Position numbers and translations under genes: made by a program. From Symbiodinium natans (Eukaryota > Sar > Dinophyceae > Suessiales > Symbiodiniaceae), in assembly GCA_905221605.1 (NCBI GenBank), contig CAJNDS010000865.1, positions 1 to 10,000 on the forward strand: a DNA stretch of 10,000 nt, read 5' to 3'. A model generated the notes under the pieces. That model was not told the DNA's origin, did not search any database, and saw only the letters and a program-made list of their open reading frames with translations. Of the stretch, positions 1 to 7,380 are shown one piece after another; the stretch's first letter is position 1; the number at the start of each line of letters is the position of its first letter.

Positions 1-302
1 CCCCCCCATTTGCAAACACAATGCCCACACGATGTTTTTTCAACTATAGTTTCTGGGGCTTTGAAGCACGCTTGGCACAGCTTAACAGAAGCGAGGGGGG
101 TTGGGGGGGGGCAGCCTCCCCCCACTTTGCAAACACCCTGCTCACATGATGGGTGTCAACAAGTTTCTTGGGCTTTGAAGCACGCTCTGCACGGCTTAAA
201 AAAAGCGGGGGGGTTGGGGGGGGCGCAGCCCCCCCCCATTTGCAAACACAATGCTCACACGATGTTTTTCAACTAGTTTCTTGGGCTTCGAAGCACGCTT
301 CC
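1..302. repeat. GC-rich tandem repeat, about 115-bp unit, 2.6 copies
   Basis: Three copies of one unit are visible. The landmark TTTGCAAACAC recurs near 9, 126 and 239, giving spacings of about 117 and 113 bp. A second landmark, GGGCTTTGAAGCACGC (GGGCTTCGAAGCACGC in the last copy), recurs in each. Each full unit also carries a G-run, TT, a longer G-run, a short CGCAG- or CAG-type spacer and then a C-run, so it can form a GC hairpin (103-123 and 216-237). The third copy stops at about 300, where a TTCC tract begins. The array starts at or before base 1, so its true length is unknown. Open frames across it are not conserved between copies and are not credible genes. I do not recognise the repeat family. 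Confidence 0.9.
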
Positions 303-459
303 TTTCTTCCTTCCTTGCTTCCTTCCTTTCTTCCTTCCTTTCTTCCTTCCTTGCTTCCTTCCCTTCTTCCTTCCCTCCTTTCTTCCTTCCTTCCTTCCTT
401 CCTTGTTTTCTTCCTTTCTTTCATCCTTCCTTCCTTCCTTTCTTTCCTTCTTTCCTTCT
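299..459. repeat. (TTCC)n tetranucleotide microsatellite
   Basis: This is an imperfect polypyrimidine tract made of TTCC and CTTCCTT units, interrupted by single G, A or extra T residues. It begins directly at the truncated end of the GC-rich tandem repeat. Open frames here translate to Phe/Leu/Ser/Pro low-complexity peptides and are artefacts. The purine-rich strand is the minus strand. Confidence 0.95.
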
Positions 460-508
460 AAAACCTACCAGAAATAACGCTTTCCTATGAAACCACAGAG
501 AAATTACT

Positions 509-526
509 GTTTTTCGTACGAAAAAC
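509..526. repeat. 18-bp perfect palindrome
   Basis: GTTTTTCGTACGAAAAAC is its own reverse complement. Weaker dyads with the same layout lie near 481 (CTTTCCTATGAAA) and 572 (GTTTTCTTAGGAAAAAC), so it belongs to a small degenerate repeat family rather than standing alone. No function can be assigned. Confidence 0.8.
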
Positions 527-601
527 CACGAAAATGCATCAAATCCTGTAAAAATATGGAGGGAATGGTGGTTTTCTTAGGAAAAACCAAGGAAATCGAC
601 C

Positions 602-648
602 AAAAAAAAAAAAAAATGCCCAAAAAAAAAAAAAAAGACCCAAAAAAA
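602..648. repeat. Three phased A-tracts with 20-bp period
   Basis: There are runs of 15, 15 and 7 A residues, starting at 602, 622 and 642 and separated by TGCCC and GACCC. The period is exactly 20 bp. This could be slippage within an A-rich minisatellite. Confidence 0.8.
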
Positions 649-915
649 TAGGCCCTCCATTTAGAACACCCATGTGGGGGTCGAGGGCTGCCAGGGCGTT
701 GGGGTTGCAACCCTAAACCTCAGGAATCCATATTAGAATTATTCCTGACCCGTTATGTTATTAGCAAAAACGCGAAGAGAATAATTTTATTGCGTTTGTA
801 ACTCGGGTCCTATCCCCCCCCCCCACCCCGCCCGCCCCGACAACTTCCACAAGAAGGGCATCCTTCAGTACGCTTTAACAATTCAGCCCCGAGATCCCAA
901 GCCTTGGGTTATGGT

Positions 916-987
916 GATTTAGGGTTTAGGGCTTAGGGCTTAGGATTAGGGTTTAGGGTTTAGGGTTTAAGGCTTAGGGTTTAGGAG
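916..987 (+). repeat. Degenerate TTTAGGG telomere-like block
   Basis: About nine units mix TTTAGGG, CTTAGGG, ATTAGGG and TTTAAGG forms, read on the + strand. The divergence between units suggests an old interstitial array. The interval 988-1119 that follows has no recognisable gene. Confidence 0.85.
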
Positions 988-1119
988 TTTTTCGGTTTTA
1001 GAGTGGGCCCCTGAAGGTTGAACACCACCCTGCTACCCAACCCCTACTACCCAAGAGTGCCTGCAGAGAGGGCAGGACAAGTAAGTCTTTCCAGACTTGC
1101 ACCTCGGCCCGCGAGTTTT

Positions 1120-1142
1120 GGGGGGGGGGGGGGGGGGGGGGG
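1120..1142. repeat. G23 homopolymer
   Basis: An uninterrupted run of 23 G residues is immediately followed by the first TTTAGGG unit. Such a tract is prone to slippage and to assembly length error, so the exact count should be treated as approximate. Together with the array beside it, this is strong G-quadruplex-forming sequence on the + strand. Confidence 0.9.
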
Positions 1143-1465
1143 TTTAGGGTTTAGGGTTTAGGGTTAGGGTTTAGGGTTTAGGGTTTAGGGGTTTAGGTTT
1201 TAGGGTTTAGGGTTTAGGGTTTAGGGTTTAGGTTTAGGGTTTAGGGTTTAGGGTTTTAGGGTTTAGGGTTTAGGGTTTAGGGTTTAGGGTTTAGGGTTTA
1301 GGGTTTAGGGTTTAGGGTTTAGGGTTTAGGGGTTTAGGGTTTAGGGTTTAGGGTTTAGGGTTTAGGGTTTAGGGTTTAGGGTTTAGGGTTTAGGGTTTAG
1401 GGTTTAGGGTTTAGGGTTTAGGGTTTAGGGTTTAGGGTTTAGGGTTTAGGGTTTAGGGTTTAGGG
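1143..1465 (+). repeat. Long near-perfect interstitial TTTAGGG array
   Basis: About 46 heptamers fill 323 bp, the longest and most uniform telomere-like block in the window. A few irregular units (TTAGGG, TTTAGG, GTTTAGGGG, TTTTAGGG) lie mainly before 1335, and the right two-thirds is essentially perfect. TTTAGGG is the telomerase product in plants, many green algae, dinoflagellates and coccidia. On the + strand, the chromosome end would lie to the right if this had been a terminal array. Unique sequence continues past 1466, so it is interstitial here. Confidence 0.97.
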
Positions 1466-2687
1466 TGGGCTTTAGGGGAGCTCTTGGGAGGGGTATGTAT
1501 GCTTGGGCCAAAGAATTCTTTGGGGTCGCGGGCTGGGGCCAACACTACAAAATCAAAGGCACGGTGCCTTGAAAGCCCAAAAAGCCTGAAACAGCCTGCC
1601 GATGAGCTTCCCACGAGTCTCTGGCAACGAACGTCGAGTTTCGGCGCAAGGCGTGGCGGGGAAAATTTCATCATAAATATTAATATTCGTGCTATTCTTA
1701 TCATTACTTATGGAAATTAAGTCACGATTGTAGAGGGGGAGGCGGACGAGGACGACGGCCACGACAGTTTCAGAGATTTGGAGTGTTAGGGAAGAATGAT
1801 ATAAAGAAAATGTCGTATCCCGTAGTATAAAATCTTGTTATCATGCACAAGCAAGCTCGAGGGGTGGGTTCAGGGTGCTGGGGTGCTGCTTCTGTTTACC
1901 TTTTGGAGGATAGACCCACCTGCAGCCCAAGTAGCCACCACTGGTCTAGGCATTCCTGCAAAAGAGGCGCCCGTCACTCGTCTTGGGAAGTGGGCATTCC
2001 CCAAAATAGGGGAGGTACCCCCTTTTATTCCCCAAATAAAATAGAACCCCCTTAAAAGGAACCCCAAAAAGGATACCCCTATTCTCGGAAACCCCGTAAG
2101 TGGGTTTCGGGAAAGTATAGAATAGTTGACAGGTCACGGATTAAAGGGACTGTGGTACAGTAACATGGGGAGCTAAGGCTTGCGAGCACGAGGCTCCGAG
2201 ATTCAACAAGCATCTTCATATTAACTCCCATGGTCAAGAGTCCCCTCATGTGTATGAGTGTGAAGCGCTGCGGTCTAGGGGATTCGGATAAGTACGGCTC
2301 GAGATTGAAGGTTTACAAGGCGCATGTGGCGTAGAACCACGACTTTACATGAGATCCAAGGTCAACAACGAGCCCAGCGCAAGACTTGTGGAGCCTGGCG
2401 GGGATCCGCATGGAGTTCTCAAGCCCCTGACTGACTAGAGCTCTTATTATTGCTACTTGACTACTGTGACAATTCTGATTGCTATGACGGGATGACGAAG
2501 ATGAAGATTCCTACGAATATGATTAGGATGATGACGATGATTACTACTTTTAAGAGCTGTAACGAACATGTCATAACTGCCCTCATTATACGTACTATCA
2601 CTGTGTTCGTTGTTCTAGTCTTTGCCTTACTAGGATGGCCCTTCAAGCCCTCTGAAAAATGTTCCTAAATACGGTCCTCTTAAACCC
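1466..2687. other. Unique sequence, no gene recognised
   Basis: About 1.2 kb holds no telomere-like array. Open frames are at most 83 codons, overlap on both strands and show no recognisable domain. A 16-bp perfect palindrome, CCAAAGAATTCTTTGG, lies at 1508-1523. The stretch 1995-2115 is punctuated by C4-C5 clusters spaced roughly 13-20 bp, with short dyads such as AGGGG-AGGTA-CCCCC. At 2491-2550 one frame reads as a run of Asp/Glu/Tyr codons broken by a TAG, possibly a decayed acidic exon or simply GAT/GAC-rich DNA. No gene can be supported from this alone. Confidence 0.5.
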
Positions 2688-2780
2688 AGGGTTCAGGGTT
2701 CAGGGTTCAGGGTTTAGGGTTTAGGGTTTAGGGTTTAGGGTTTAGGGTTTAGGGTTTAGGGTTTAGGGTTTAGGGTTCAG
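2688..2780 (+). repeat. Telomere-like block: TTCAGGG then TTTAGGG runs
   Basis: Three TTCAGGG units (2692-2712) are followed in exact phase by nine TTTAGGG units (2713-2775), and the block ends in TTCAG. AAACCC directly precedes the block on its left side, so a short inverted unit abuts it. The variant units are contiguous rather than scattered, which points to local unit duplication. Confidence 0.95.
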
Positions 2781-2890
2781 TAAGGGAAAATATAAAATAT
2801 CCCAAAGGCCTACCTAGCTTACCAACGCACAAGCTCCTTGTGGAAAACGTGATTGCAGGGCAACTTCGTCCTGGCCACAGGGAGCTTCGA

Positions 2891-2999
2891 TCTAGGGTTT
2901 AGGGTTCAGGTTTCAGGGTTCAGGATTTAGGTTGCTTCAAAGGTTGAAGGGTCTTTGTTTAGGGTTCTTCCGGCTTAGGCGTTAGGCTTTGAGGGTTTC
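2891..2999 (+). repeat. Degenerate TTTAGGG/TTCAGGG block
   Basis: Scattered and mutated units are seen: TCTAGGG, TTTAGGG, TTCAGG, TTCAGGG, ATTTAGG, then TTTAGGG, CTTAGG and TTTCGGG after a short gap. The block is considerably more decayed than the arrays on either side. The interval 2781-2890 between the blocks holds nothing recognisable. Confidence 0.75.
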
Positions 3000-3040
3000 G
3001 GGATTAAGGCGGAAGGTGTAGGGCCGGGGTTGCTGCAGGG

Positions 3041-3085
3041 CCTAAACCCTAAACCCGAAACCCTAAACCCTAAACCCTAAACCCC
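3041..3085 (-). repeat. Inverted telomere-like block (CCCTAAA)n
   Basis: Six or so CCCTAAA units, including one CCCGAAA, run on the + strand, so the TTTAGGG strand is minus here. The block sits between plus-oriented blocks at 2891-2999 and 3183-3294, so orientation flips twice within about 400 bp. Confidence 0.92.
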
Positions 3086-3182
3086 TTTCGTATAACAATA
3101 CTGGGGGGAGGGGCTCAATAGGATTACTTTCAACAGTGGGTCCAAAGGATCAGAACGGACCTATGGGGCGAAAGGATCCCTC

Positions 3183-3294
3183 TTTAGGGTTAGGGGTTTC
3201 GGGGTTCGGGTTTAGGGTTTAGGGTTTAGGGTTTAGGGTTTAGGGTTTAGGGTTTAGGGTTTAGGGTTTAGGGTTTAGGGTTTAGGGTTTCGGG
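3183..3294 (+). repeat. Telomere-like block, TTTAGGG with TTTCGGG edges
   Basis: An irregular left edge (TTAGGGG, TTTCGGGG, TTCGGG) leads into eleven perfect TTTAGGG units (3211-3287) and ends with TTTCGGG. The same C-for-A variant at both edges with a uniform core fits decay at the margins and homogenisation within. Confidence 0.95.
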
Positions 3295-4110
3295 CTCTGA
3301 AAGGAGCTCCAAAAGTGTCACTGTGAGAAGGACCTACCAAAGGATCGCCTTGAAAGAGGTTTGAAAAGGATTACATCGAAAGTGAAGCATCTCAAAAAAC
3401 TGCCAGCAAAAGTTGTCCAACAAATTGAGTCGACGTAAGAGTAGGAATGTGATAAAACAAATGAACAAAACTCAAAAACAGTTTAGGGCGCAGGGTATGA
3501 GAACCATGGTCTAGCGGGCACGCACCATGCTGGAATCAGCAAGTCCCCACAACAGGTGTAAGCAGAACTGTCACGAGAGGCTTCCTGCTTGCGCATCGGT
3601 CGCTGCACAAGCAGATGCTGCAGATGGAATGCTCGGAGGATTCATCATTGCATTCCTGAGATCGGGGGGTTCAGCAGATTCAAGGCTTGTACGGTTCAGG
3701 GCTGCGGGTCTGAGCGCGCTTTGCTTCTCTCCGACTACAAAACGAAAAACAGGGACTACTTTAGGCAGAATGGGGGGTGGCGGCAAGCTTATTTGGCACA
3801 ATAACTGCAAATTGCTTCGGCGCCCTAAATCCTAAGCCCCAAGGTCCAAAGAACTACTCCCATCCTATGGGATGACAGGGAAGTGGATAGGGTTTGCTGT
3901 TTGGGGTTTAGGCCTTGGGGGGACATACTGGACAATTGGGAAGAGGTGATTCTGGCTGCTGCTGCCCTAAACCGCCGAAACTTGGGATGTTCTCCCTTAT
4001 TTTGACAGTCCTTAAATGCCTGCTTCTCCTTCAGCAGTCTTGAACTTACCTTCCTGAAGCCCTTCCCCCTATCCCCCGGTCAACAAAATTCACTGCCTCG
4101 AAACTTGTTG
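3295..4110. other. Mostly unique sequence, one unrecognised 102-codon frame
   Basis: No known gene is recognised. The longest frame on the + strand runs from an ATG at 3527 to 3835 (102 codons). It is rich in Ala, Gly, Arg and Ser, has no evident signal peptide, transmembrane helix or known motif, and lies opposite a 79-codon minus-strand frame. In a GC-balanced segment this length is unremarkable, so I do not call a CDS. Decayed telomere-like traces occur at 3822-3840 (minus orientation) and 3887-3915 (plus). A CTG cluster at 3955-3965 directly abuts CCCTAAACC. Confidence 0.45.
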
Positions 4111-4182
4111 CCTCTCTCTCTCTCTCTCTGTCTCTCTCTGCCTTTCTCTCTCTCTCCCTCCCTTCCTCCCCATCCCTCCCTC
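4111..4182. repeat. (CT)n polypyrimidine tract
   Basis: CT dinucleotides with occasional G or T interruptions grade into CCT/CCCTT-type pyrimidine sequence. The minus-strand frame across it (4080-4295) translates to Arg/Glu/Gly low complexity and is an artefact. Confidence 0.93.
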
Positions 4183-4485
4183 TGTGACAGCACAGCACGT
4201 CGATCTAGCAAATCTGGGCTCAAGCCTTTAAAAGCACCTACAGACCCTGAACTGTAGAGGTCACCGCTTAAACGAACTGGGACTGTGGGAAACATGAGTA
4301 GGCTTGTATAAACATGAAGTTTATTATGGCTTTATAAGGATTATATAGGGGATTTTAGGGTAGTGACCTAGATTTTTGTTCAAACCTACCCCTTTCAAAA
4401 AACAGGCGGCGATCTGAAGACCTCTCTGAGCCCTTGGTAGCCGAGCAACCATGCTGTAATAAGGGCACCCTTTTTGGGGGGTTGG
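4183..4485. other. Unique spacer, nothing recognised
   Basis: About 300 bp has no gene, tRNA or array. A short dyad, CTACAG-N8-CTGTAG, lies near 4239-4258. The rest is ordinary mixed-composition sequence leading into a G-rich edge (4476-4481) of the next telomere-like block. Confidence 0.5.
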
Positions 4486-4514
4486 TTTAGGGCTTAGGGC
4501 TGAGGGCTGAGGGC

Positions 4515-4588
<74 letters not shown>

Positions 4589-4632
4589 GGTTTGGGGTTT
4601 GGGGTTTGGGGTTTAGGGTTTAGGGTTTAGGG
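4486..4632 (+). repeat. Phase-locked variant telomere-like array (TTGAGGG-rich)
   Basis: Exactly 21 heptamers fill 147 bp without a single indel. In order they are TTTAGGG x1, CTTAGGG x1, CTGAGGG x3, TTGAGGG x10, TTTGGGG x3 and TTTAGGG x3. Most neighbouring runs differ by one base, so the array reads as a stepwise series of mutation followed by local amplification. Canonical units bound both ends. No known telomerase template would alternate this way, so unequal exchange or slippage after deposition is the likely source. Confidence 0.97.
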
Positions 4633-4640
4633 CTTTCGGA

Positions 4641-4696
4641 ACCCTAAACCCTAAACCCTAAACCCTAAACCCTGAACCCTGAACCCTGAACCCTAA
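4641..4696 (-). repeat. Inverted telomere-like block, head-to-head with the preceding array
   Basis: ACCCTAAA repeats (about four units) are followed by CCCTGAA units (about three), on the + strand. They are separated from the plus-oriented array by only eight bases (CTTTCGGA, 4633-4640). The order (TTTAGGG)n-(CCCTAAA)n is the orientation produced by end-to-end joining of telomeres, and also forms a hairpin. Confidence 0.95.
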
Positions 4697-4750
4697 GAAT
4701 GCCATGAAGGCCGGGCTTATTGCGGCTTTAGAGCTCAGGGCTTGGAGGCC

Positions 4751-4918
4751 TCAACCCCAAACCCTCAACCTAAATCCCAAACCCTAAACCCCAAACCTTA
4801 TTCTCCAAACCTCAAGCCCTAAACCTTGAACTTTAAACTTTAAACCTTAAACCCTAAACCCTAAACTCCAAACCCCAAACCCTAAACCTTAAACTTCAAA
4901 CCCTAAGCCCTAAACCCT
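4751..4918 (-). repeat. Degenerate minus-oriented telomere-like block
   Basis: About 24 heptamer-like units on the + strand mix CCCTAAA, CCCCAAA, CCCTCAA, CCTTAAA, CTTTAAA and CTCCAAA. The heptamer rhythm is kept in most places but the bases are diverged, making this a decayed array in the same orientation as the block at 4641-4696. The spacer 4697-4750 has no recognisable feature. Confidence 0.88.
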
Positions 4919-5014
4919 TCTGCAGCCCCAGAGCACCTCGAGCACAAAAGGGCGCGATGCGTCGGGGGTTGACTCCATCCACAGCGACACGATTCTGCCG
5001 GGGCGGCAAGATTG

Positions 5015-5168
5015 TTTAGGGCTTAGGGCTTAGGGCTTAGGGCTTAGGGCTTAGGGCTTAGGGCTTAGGGCTTAGGGCTTAGGGCTTAGGGCTTAGGGCT
5101 TAGGGTTTAGGGTTTAGGGTTTAGGGTTTGGGGTGTAGGGTTTAGGGTGTAGGGTGTAGGGTGTAGGG
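5015..5168 (+). repeat. Phase-locked variant telomere-like array (CTTAGGG-rich)
   Basis: Exactly 22 heptamers fill 154 bp. The order is TTTAGGG x1, CTTAGGG x12, TTTAGGG x3, TTTGGGG x1, TGTAGGG x1, TTTAGGG x1 and TGTAGGG x3. A further degenerate tail (CTTAGGG, TGTAGG) runs to about 5187. The run of 12 identical CTTAGGG variants shows local amplification of a mutated unit. Confidence 0.97.
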
Positions 5169-5220
5169 CTGGCTTAGGGTGTAGGCCCGGTAGGGGCGGT
5201 TTTAAAGCACTTTGGGATTT

Positions 5221-5356
5221 TGGGGTTTAGGGTTTAGGGTGTAGGGTACTGCACCAGACAACTTGCTCCCAACTTTCGGGGGCAAAGGCCTGGCCCTCAG
5301 CCTTGTCTTAGAGTTTAGGGTCTTGGGTCTAGGGTGTAGGGTTTAGGTTTAGGGTG
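5221..5356 (+). repeat. Short TTTAGGG/TGTAGGG traces
   Basis: Two short clusters, 5221-5248 and 5313-5356, contain TTTAGGG, TGTAGGG and TCTAGGG units with a 60-bp non-repeat spacer. They share the TGTAGGG variant with the end of the array at 5015-5168 and are probably parts of one original array. Confidence 0.8.
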
Positions 5357-5530
5357 GACTGGTGGGCCACATGTCTGAACATCCTGCATAAACAGCTTCT
5401 GACTTTAGGATGTGGAGGTTGGCGCCAAAAAGTGTGGAGATTCAATGCTTTGCCTCTTTTTGTTTGGGGGGTGAGGGGGGCAACACCTCAGACCTCTTTC
5501 CTGCAATGCAAATCTCACGTCATCTCGCCC

Positions 5531-5559
5531 CCTAAACCTTAAACCCTAAACCCTAAACA
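5531..5559 (-). repeat. Short inverted telomere-like block
   Basis: CCTAAACCTTAAACCC-type sequence with about four minus-oriented units. The preceding 170 bp (5357-5530) and following 100 bp (5560-5660) are unique sequence without a recognised gene. Confidence 0.88.
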
Positions 5560-5660
5560 CTCCCTACAACCCCTTGGACCGCCAGTTCCCAGCCTCCGCA
5601 TCAGCAGGATAAAGACCTGAGGGGGGCGCGGGGACCGGCGCACCCCGAACCGCTATCAGA

Positions 5661-5774
5661 CATATCTACATATGTACATATGTACATATATACATATATA
5701 CATACATACATACATACATACATACATACATACATACATACATACATACATACATACATACATACATACATACA

Positions 5775-5808
<34 letters not shown>

Positions 5809-5845
5809 CATATATACATATATACATATATATACATATATATGC
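5661..5845. repeat. (CATA)n and TATACA microsatellite, left part
   Basis: The core at about 5701-5803 is a perfect CATA tetranucleotide run of roughly 25 units, bounded by ATATAC/TACATATG-type sequence. Frames on both strands translate to repeating His/Thr/Tyr/Ile or Met/Tyr/Val/Cys and are artefacts. The tract ends at the TA and poly-C that open the inserted element, and related AC-rich ATA microsatellite resumes on the far side at 8011. Confidence 0.97.
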
Positions 5846-5879
5846 TACCCCCCCCCCCCCCCAGCGACCTACCCTTTTT
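5846..5879 (+). repeat. Left terminal inverted repeat
   Basis: It comprises TA, a C15 run (5848-5862) and AGCGACCTACCCTTTTT (5863-5879). It matches the right end apart from C versus T in AGYG and the C-run length. Just inside lie three short direct copies of a GGC(C)TTTTTA motif (to about 5903), absent from the other end. Confidence 0.75.
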
Positions 5880-5903
5880 AGGCCTTTTTAGGCGGCCTTT
5901 TTA

Positions 5904-6188
5904 ACGAAAAATAACAAAGAAGGCCCAAAAGTCGCGTTAGTTAATCACCGGGTAATGAAGGACAGTTACTGGGACACCCACCTCACAGACCCCGATAAGC
6001 TAGCATTGGAAGAATCTACATTTTGAATCTGAAGCGGACAATGCTGTTTTTAGATGTTTAGATCAGTGTTTTTCTATGCAAATTGTGCGCTTCAAGGGCA
6101 ATTAATGTTTTGTTGAGCAACTAATTTATACAATTGTGTTTGTACGAGGCAAAGTATTAATCAAATAGTGAAACATTTTTCTTGGTTC
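5904..6188. other. Left interior of element, no gene
   Basis: AT-rich sequence has no credible frame. From about 6085 it already resembles parts of the downstream satellite units: GTTGAGCAACTAAT recurs near 6622 as GTTGAGGCAACTAAT, and AGGCAAAGTATTA at 6147 recurs at 6666. The array therefore probably starts here as a partial copy. Confidence 0.55.
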
Positions 6189-7380
6189 TATGCGAATTTA
6201 GCTACTAGAGTAATTATTAAGCAAAGAGCCCAATTTGACTCAAGTGAATACTATTTGGAGCATACTCAACCAAGTACGAAAGAAACACCATGTTCAACCA
6301 AAAAATGGCAAGGGTGGTTGGCGTTTGTAAAGTGCAATACTGTATTTATACAATTGTGTTTTTTGTTACTAGGCAAAGTCTGCTCTCTGAAAAGTCCACT
6401 GAAATACCTATGTTTACATATTCAGGAATCGTTTTCTTTTGAATAATCATTTTATGCGAATTTAGCTACTAGAGTAATTATTAAGCACAATAGCCCAATT
6501 TGACTCAAGGTGAATTACCATTTAAAGGACCATACTCAACCAAAATACGAAAAGGAAAAAGAAGCAGCACCATATTCAACCAAAATATGGCAAAGTGTGG
6601 TTTAAAGGCAAATAGTGCTTTGTTGAGGCAACTAATGCATTGAAAAAAACAGTTTGTGTTTAACCAGGCAAAGTATTATTGAAGTACATCTGCAAAGTCA
6701 ACCATAAAAACACCTTATGTTTACATATATTGATGAAACAATTTTTGAAGTATTCATTCTATGCGAATTTAACTACTAGAGGAATCTTAAGCAAATAGCC
6801 CAATTGGACTCAAGTGAATACTATTTTTAAAGGACCCATACTCAACCAAATACGAAATAAAACACTTGCGGAAATGGAAACGGTTTAACCTACATAACAA
6901 TGACCAAAGATTGCTGAAGTATTCACTAAATAAGGACCCACTTATATACTATGTCTGAAAAGCCACAATTGCATGAGCAAGCTTTAAGATGCACAATAAT
7001 GGAAATAGAAGCGGTTTCTACTTACATAACGATGAAACAAAGATGTCTGAAGTATTCAATAAAAGACCACATATAATAATTATTATCATGCTTTGCAAAA
7101 CGCAACTTGCACAATCAGGCTTTAAAAAATGACAAGAATCCTAGAAAAGTACTTAGTGAGGCCATTACACAGCAAATTCACAAACATAAAAACATCCAAA
7201 GCGCAAGCTTTTCAGGAGAATCTCTGGTAAGTTTGGATTATAGGGTTTTGGGGTATTCCTGGACGAGTAGGAGGTCATTTTTCAGCAAACAAGTCTAAGC
7301 AATAAATGCTTTTTTTTCTCAAGAACAAGTATTGCAAATTGCTGTCGCATTTACCAGGCAAATATTATCCATGCGAATTG
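6189..7380. repeat. AT-rich degenerate satellite array, about 264-307 bp units
   Basis: The landmark ATGCGAATTTAGCTAC begins units near 6190, 6454 and 6761, and a weaker form (ATGCGAATTGAGCTAC) occurs at 7371. The distance from the third to the last is 611 bp, about twice the 307-bp spacing. Within the first three units the motif CATACTCAACCAA follows at offsets of 72-78 bp. AGGCAAA landmarks recur at 6147, 6371, 6666 and 7356. Copies differ by many substitutions and small indels, and no frame is preserved, so this is noncoding satellite-like DNA. Frames at 6168-6446 and 7107-7298 are discounted. Confidence 0.85.

Larger units (their letters stand above)
460..915. other. Gene-free AT-rich spacer with A-tracts, then GC-rich segment
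   Basis: No gene is supported. The left part has three related motifs near 481, 510 and 571, of the form TTTTC-NTA-GAAAAACCA-GAAAT, the middle one being a perfect palindrome. Three A-tracts follow (602-616, 622-636 and 642-648), each preceded by CC or CCC. The segment then becomes GC-rich, with a 12-bp palindrome GGGTTGCAACCC at 702-713 followed directly by CCTAAACC, and an 11-C run at 814-824. The minus-strand open frame at 504-710 is Phe-rich because of the A-tracts and is discounted. Confidence 0.6.

Noticed and set aside
153-490. Open frames rich in Phe/Leu/Ser/Pro
   Set aside because: They are products of the GC-rich tandem repeat and the TTCC tract, with different frames open in adjacent copies.
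1143-1465. True chromosome end
   Set aside because: Unique sequence and further blocks continue for more than 8 kb to the right, so this array is interstitial in the window as given.
3500-3530. tRNA A-box-like TGGTCTAGCGG on the + strand
   Set aside because: No B-box-like GGTTCRANTCC lies at a suitable distance downstream and no cloverleaf can be drawn.
3527-3835. 102-codon + strand open frame
   Set aside because: It has no recognisable domain, an opposing 79-codon frame covers most of it, and the length is plausible by chance. There is no splice or promoter evidence.
5601-5904. Open frames of repeating Tyr/Ile/His/Thr and Met/Tyr/Val/Cys
   Set aside because: They are direct translations of the CATA microsatellite in different frames and on both strands.
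6189-7380. CRISPR-like spaced repeats
   Set aside because: Repeat units are about 300 bp, degenerate, and their spacers are themselves homologous, in a eukaryotic context. This is satellite-like, not CRISPR.
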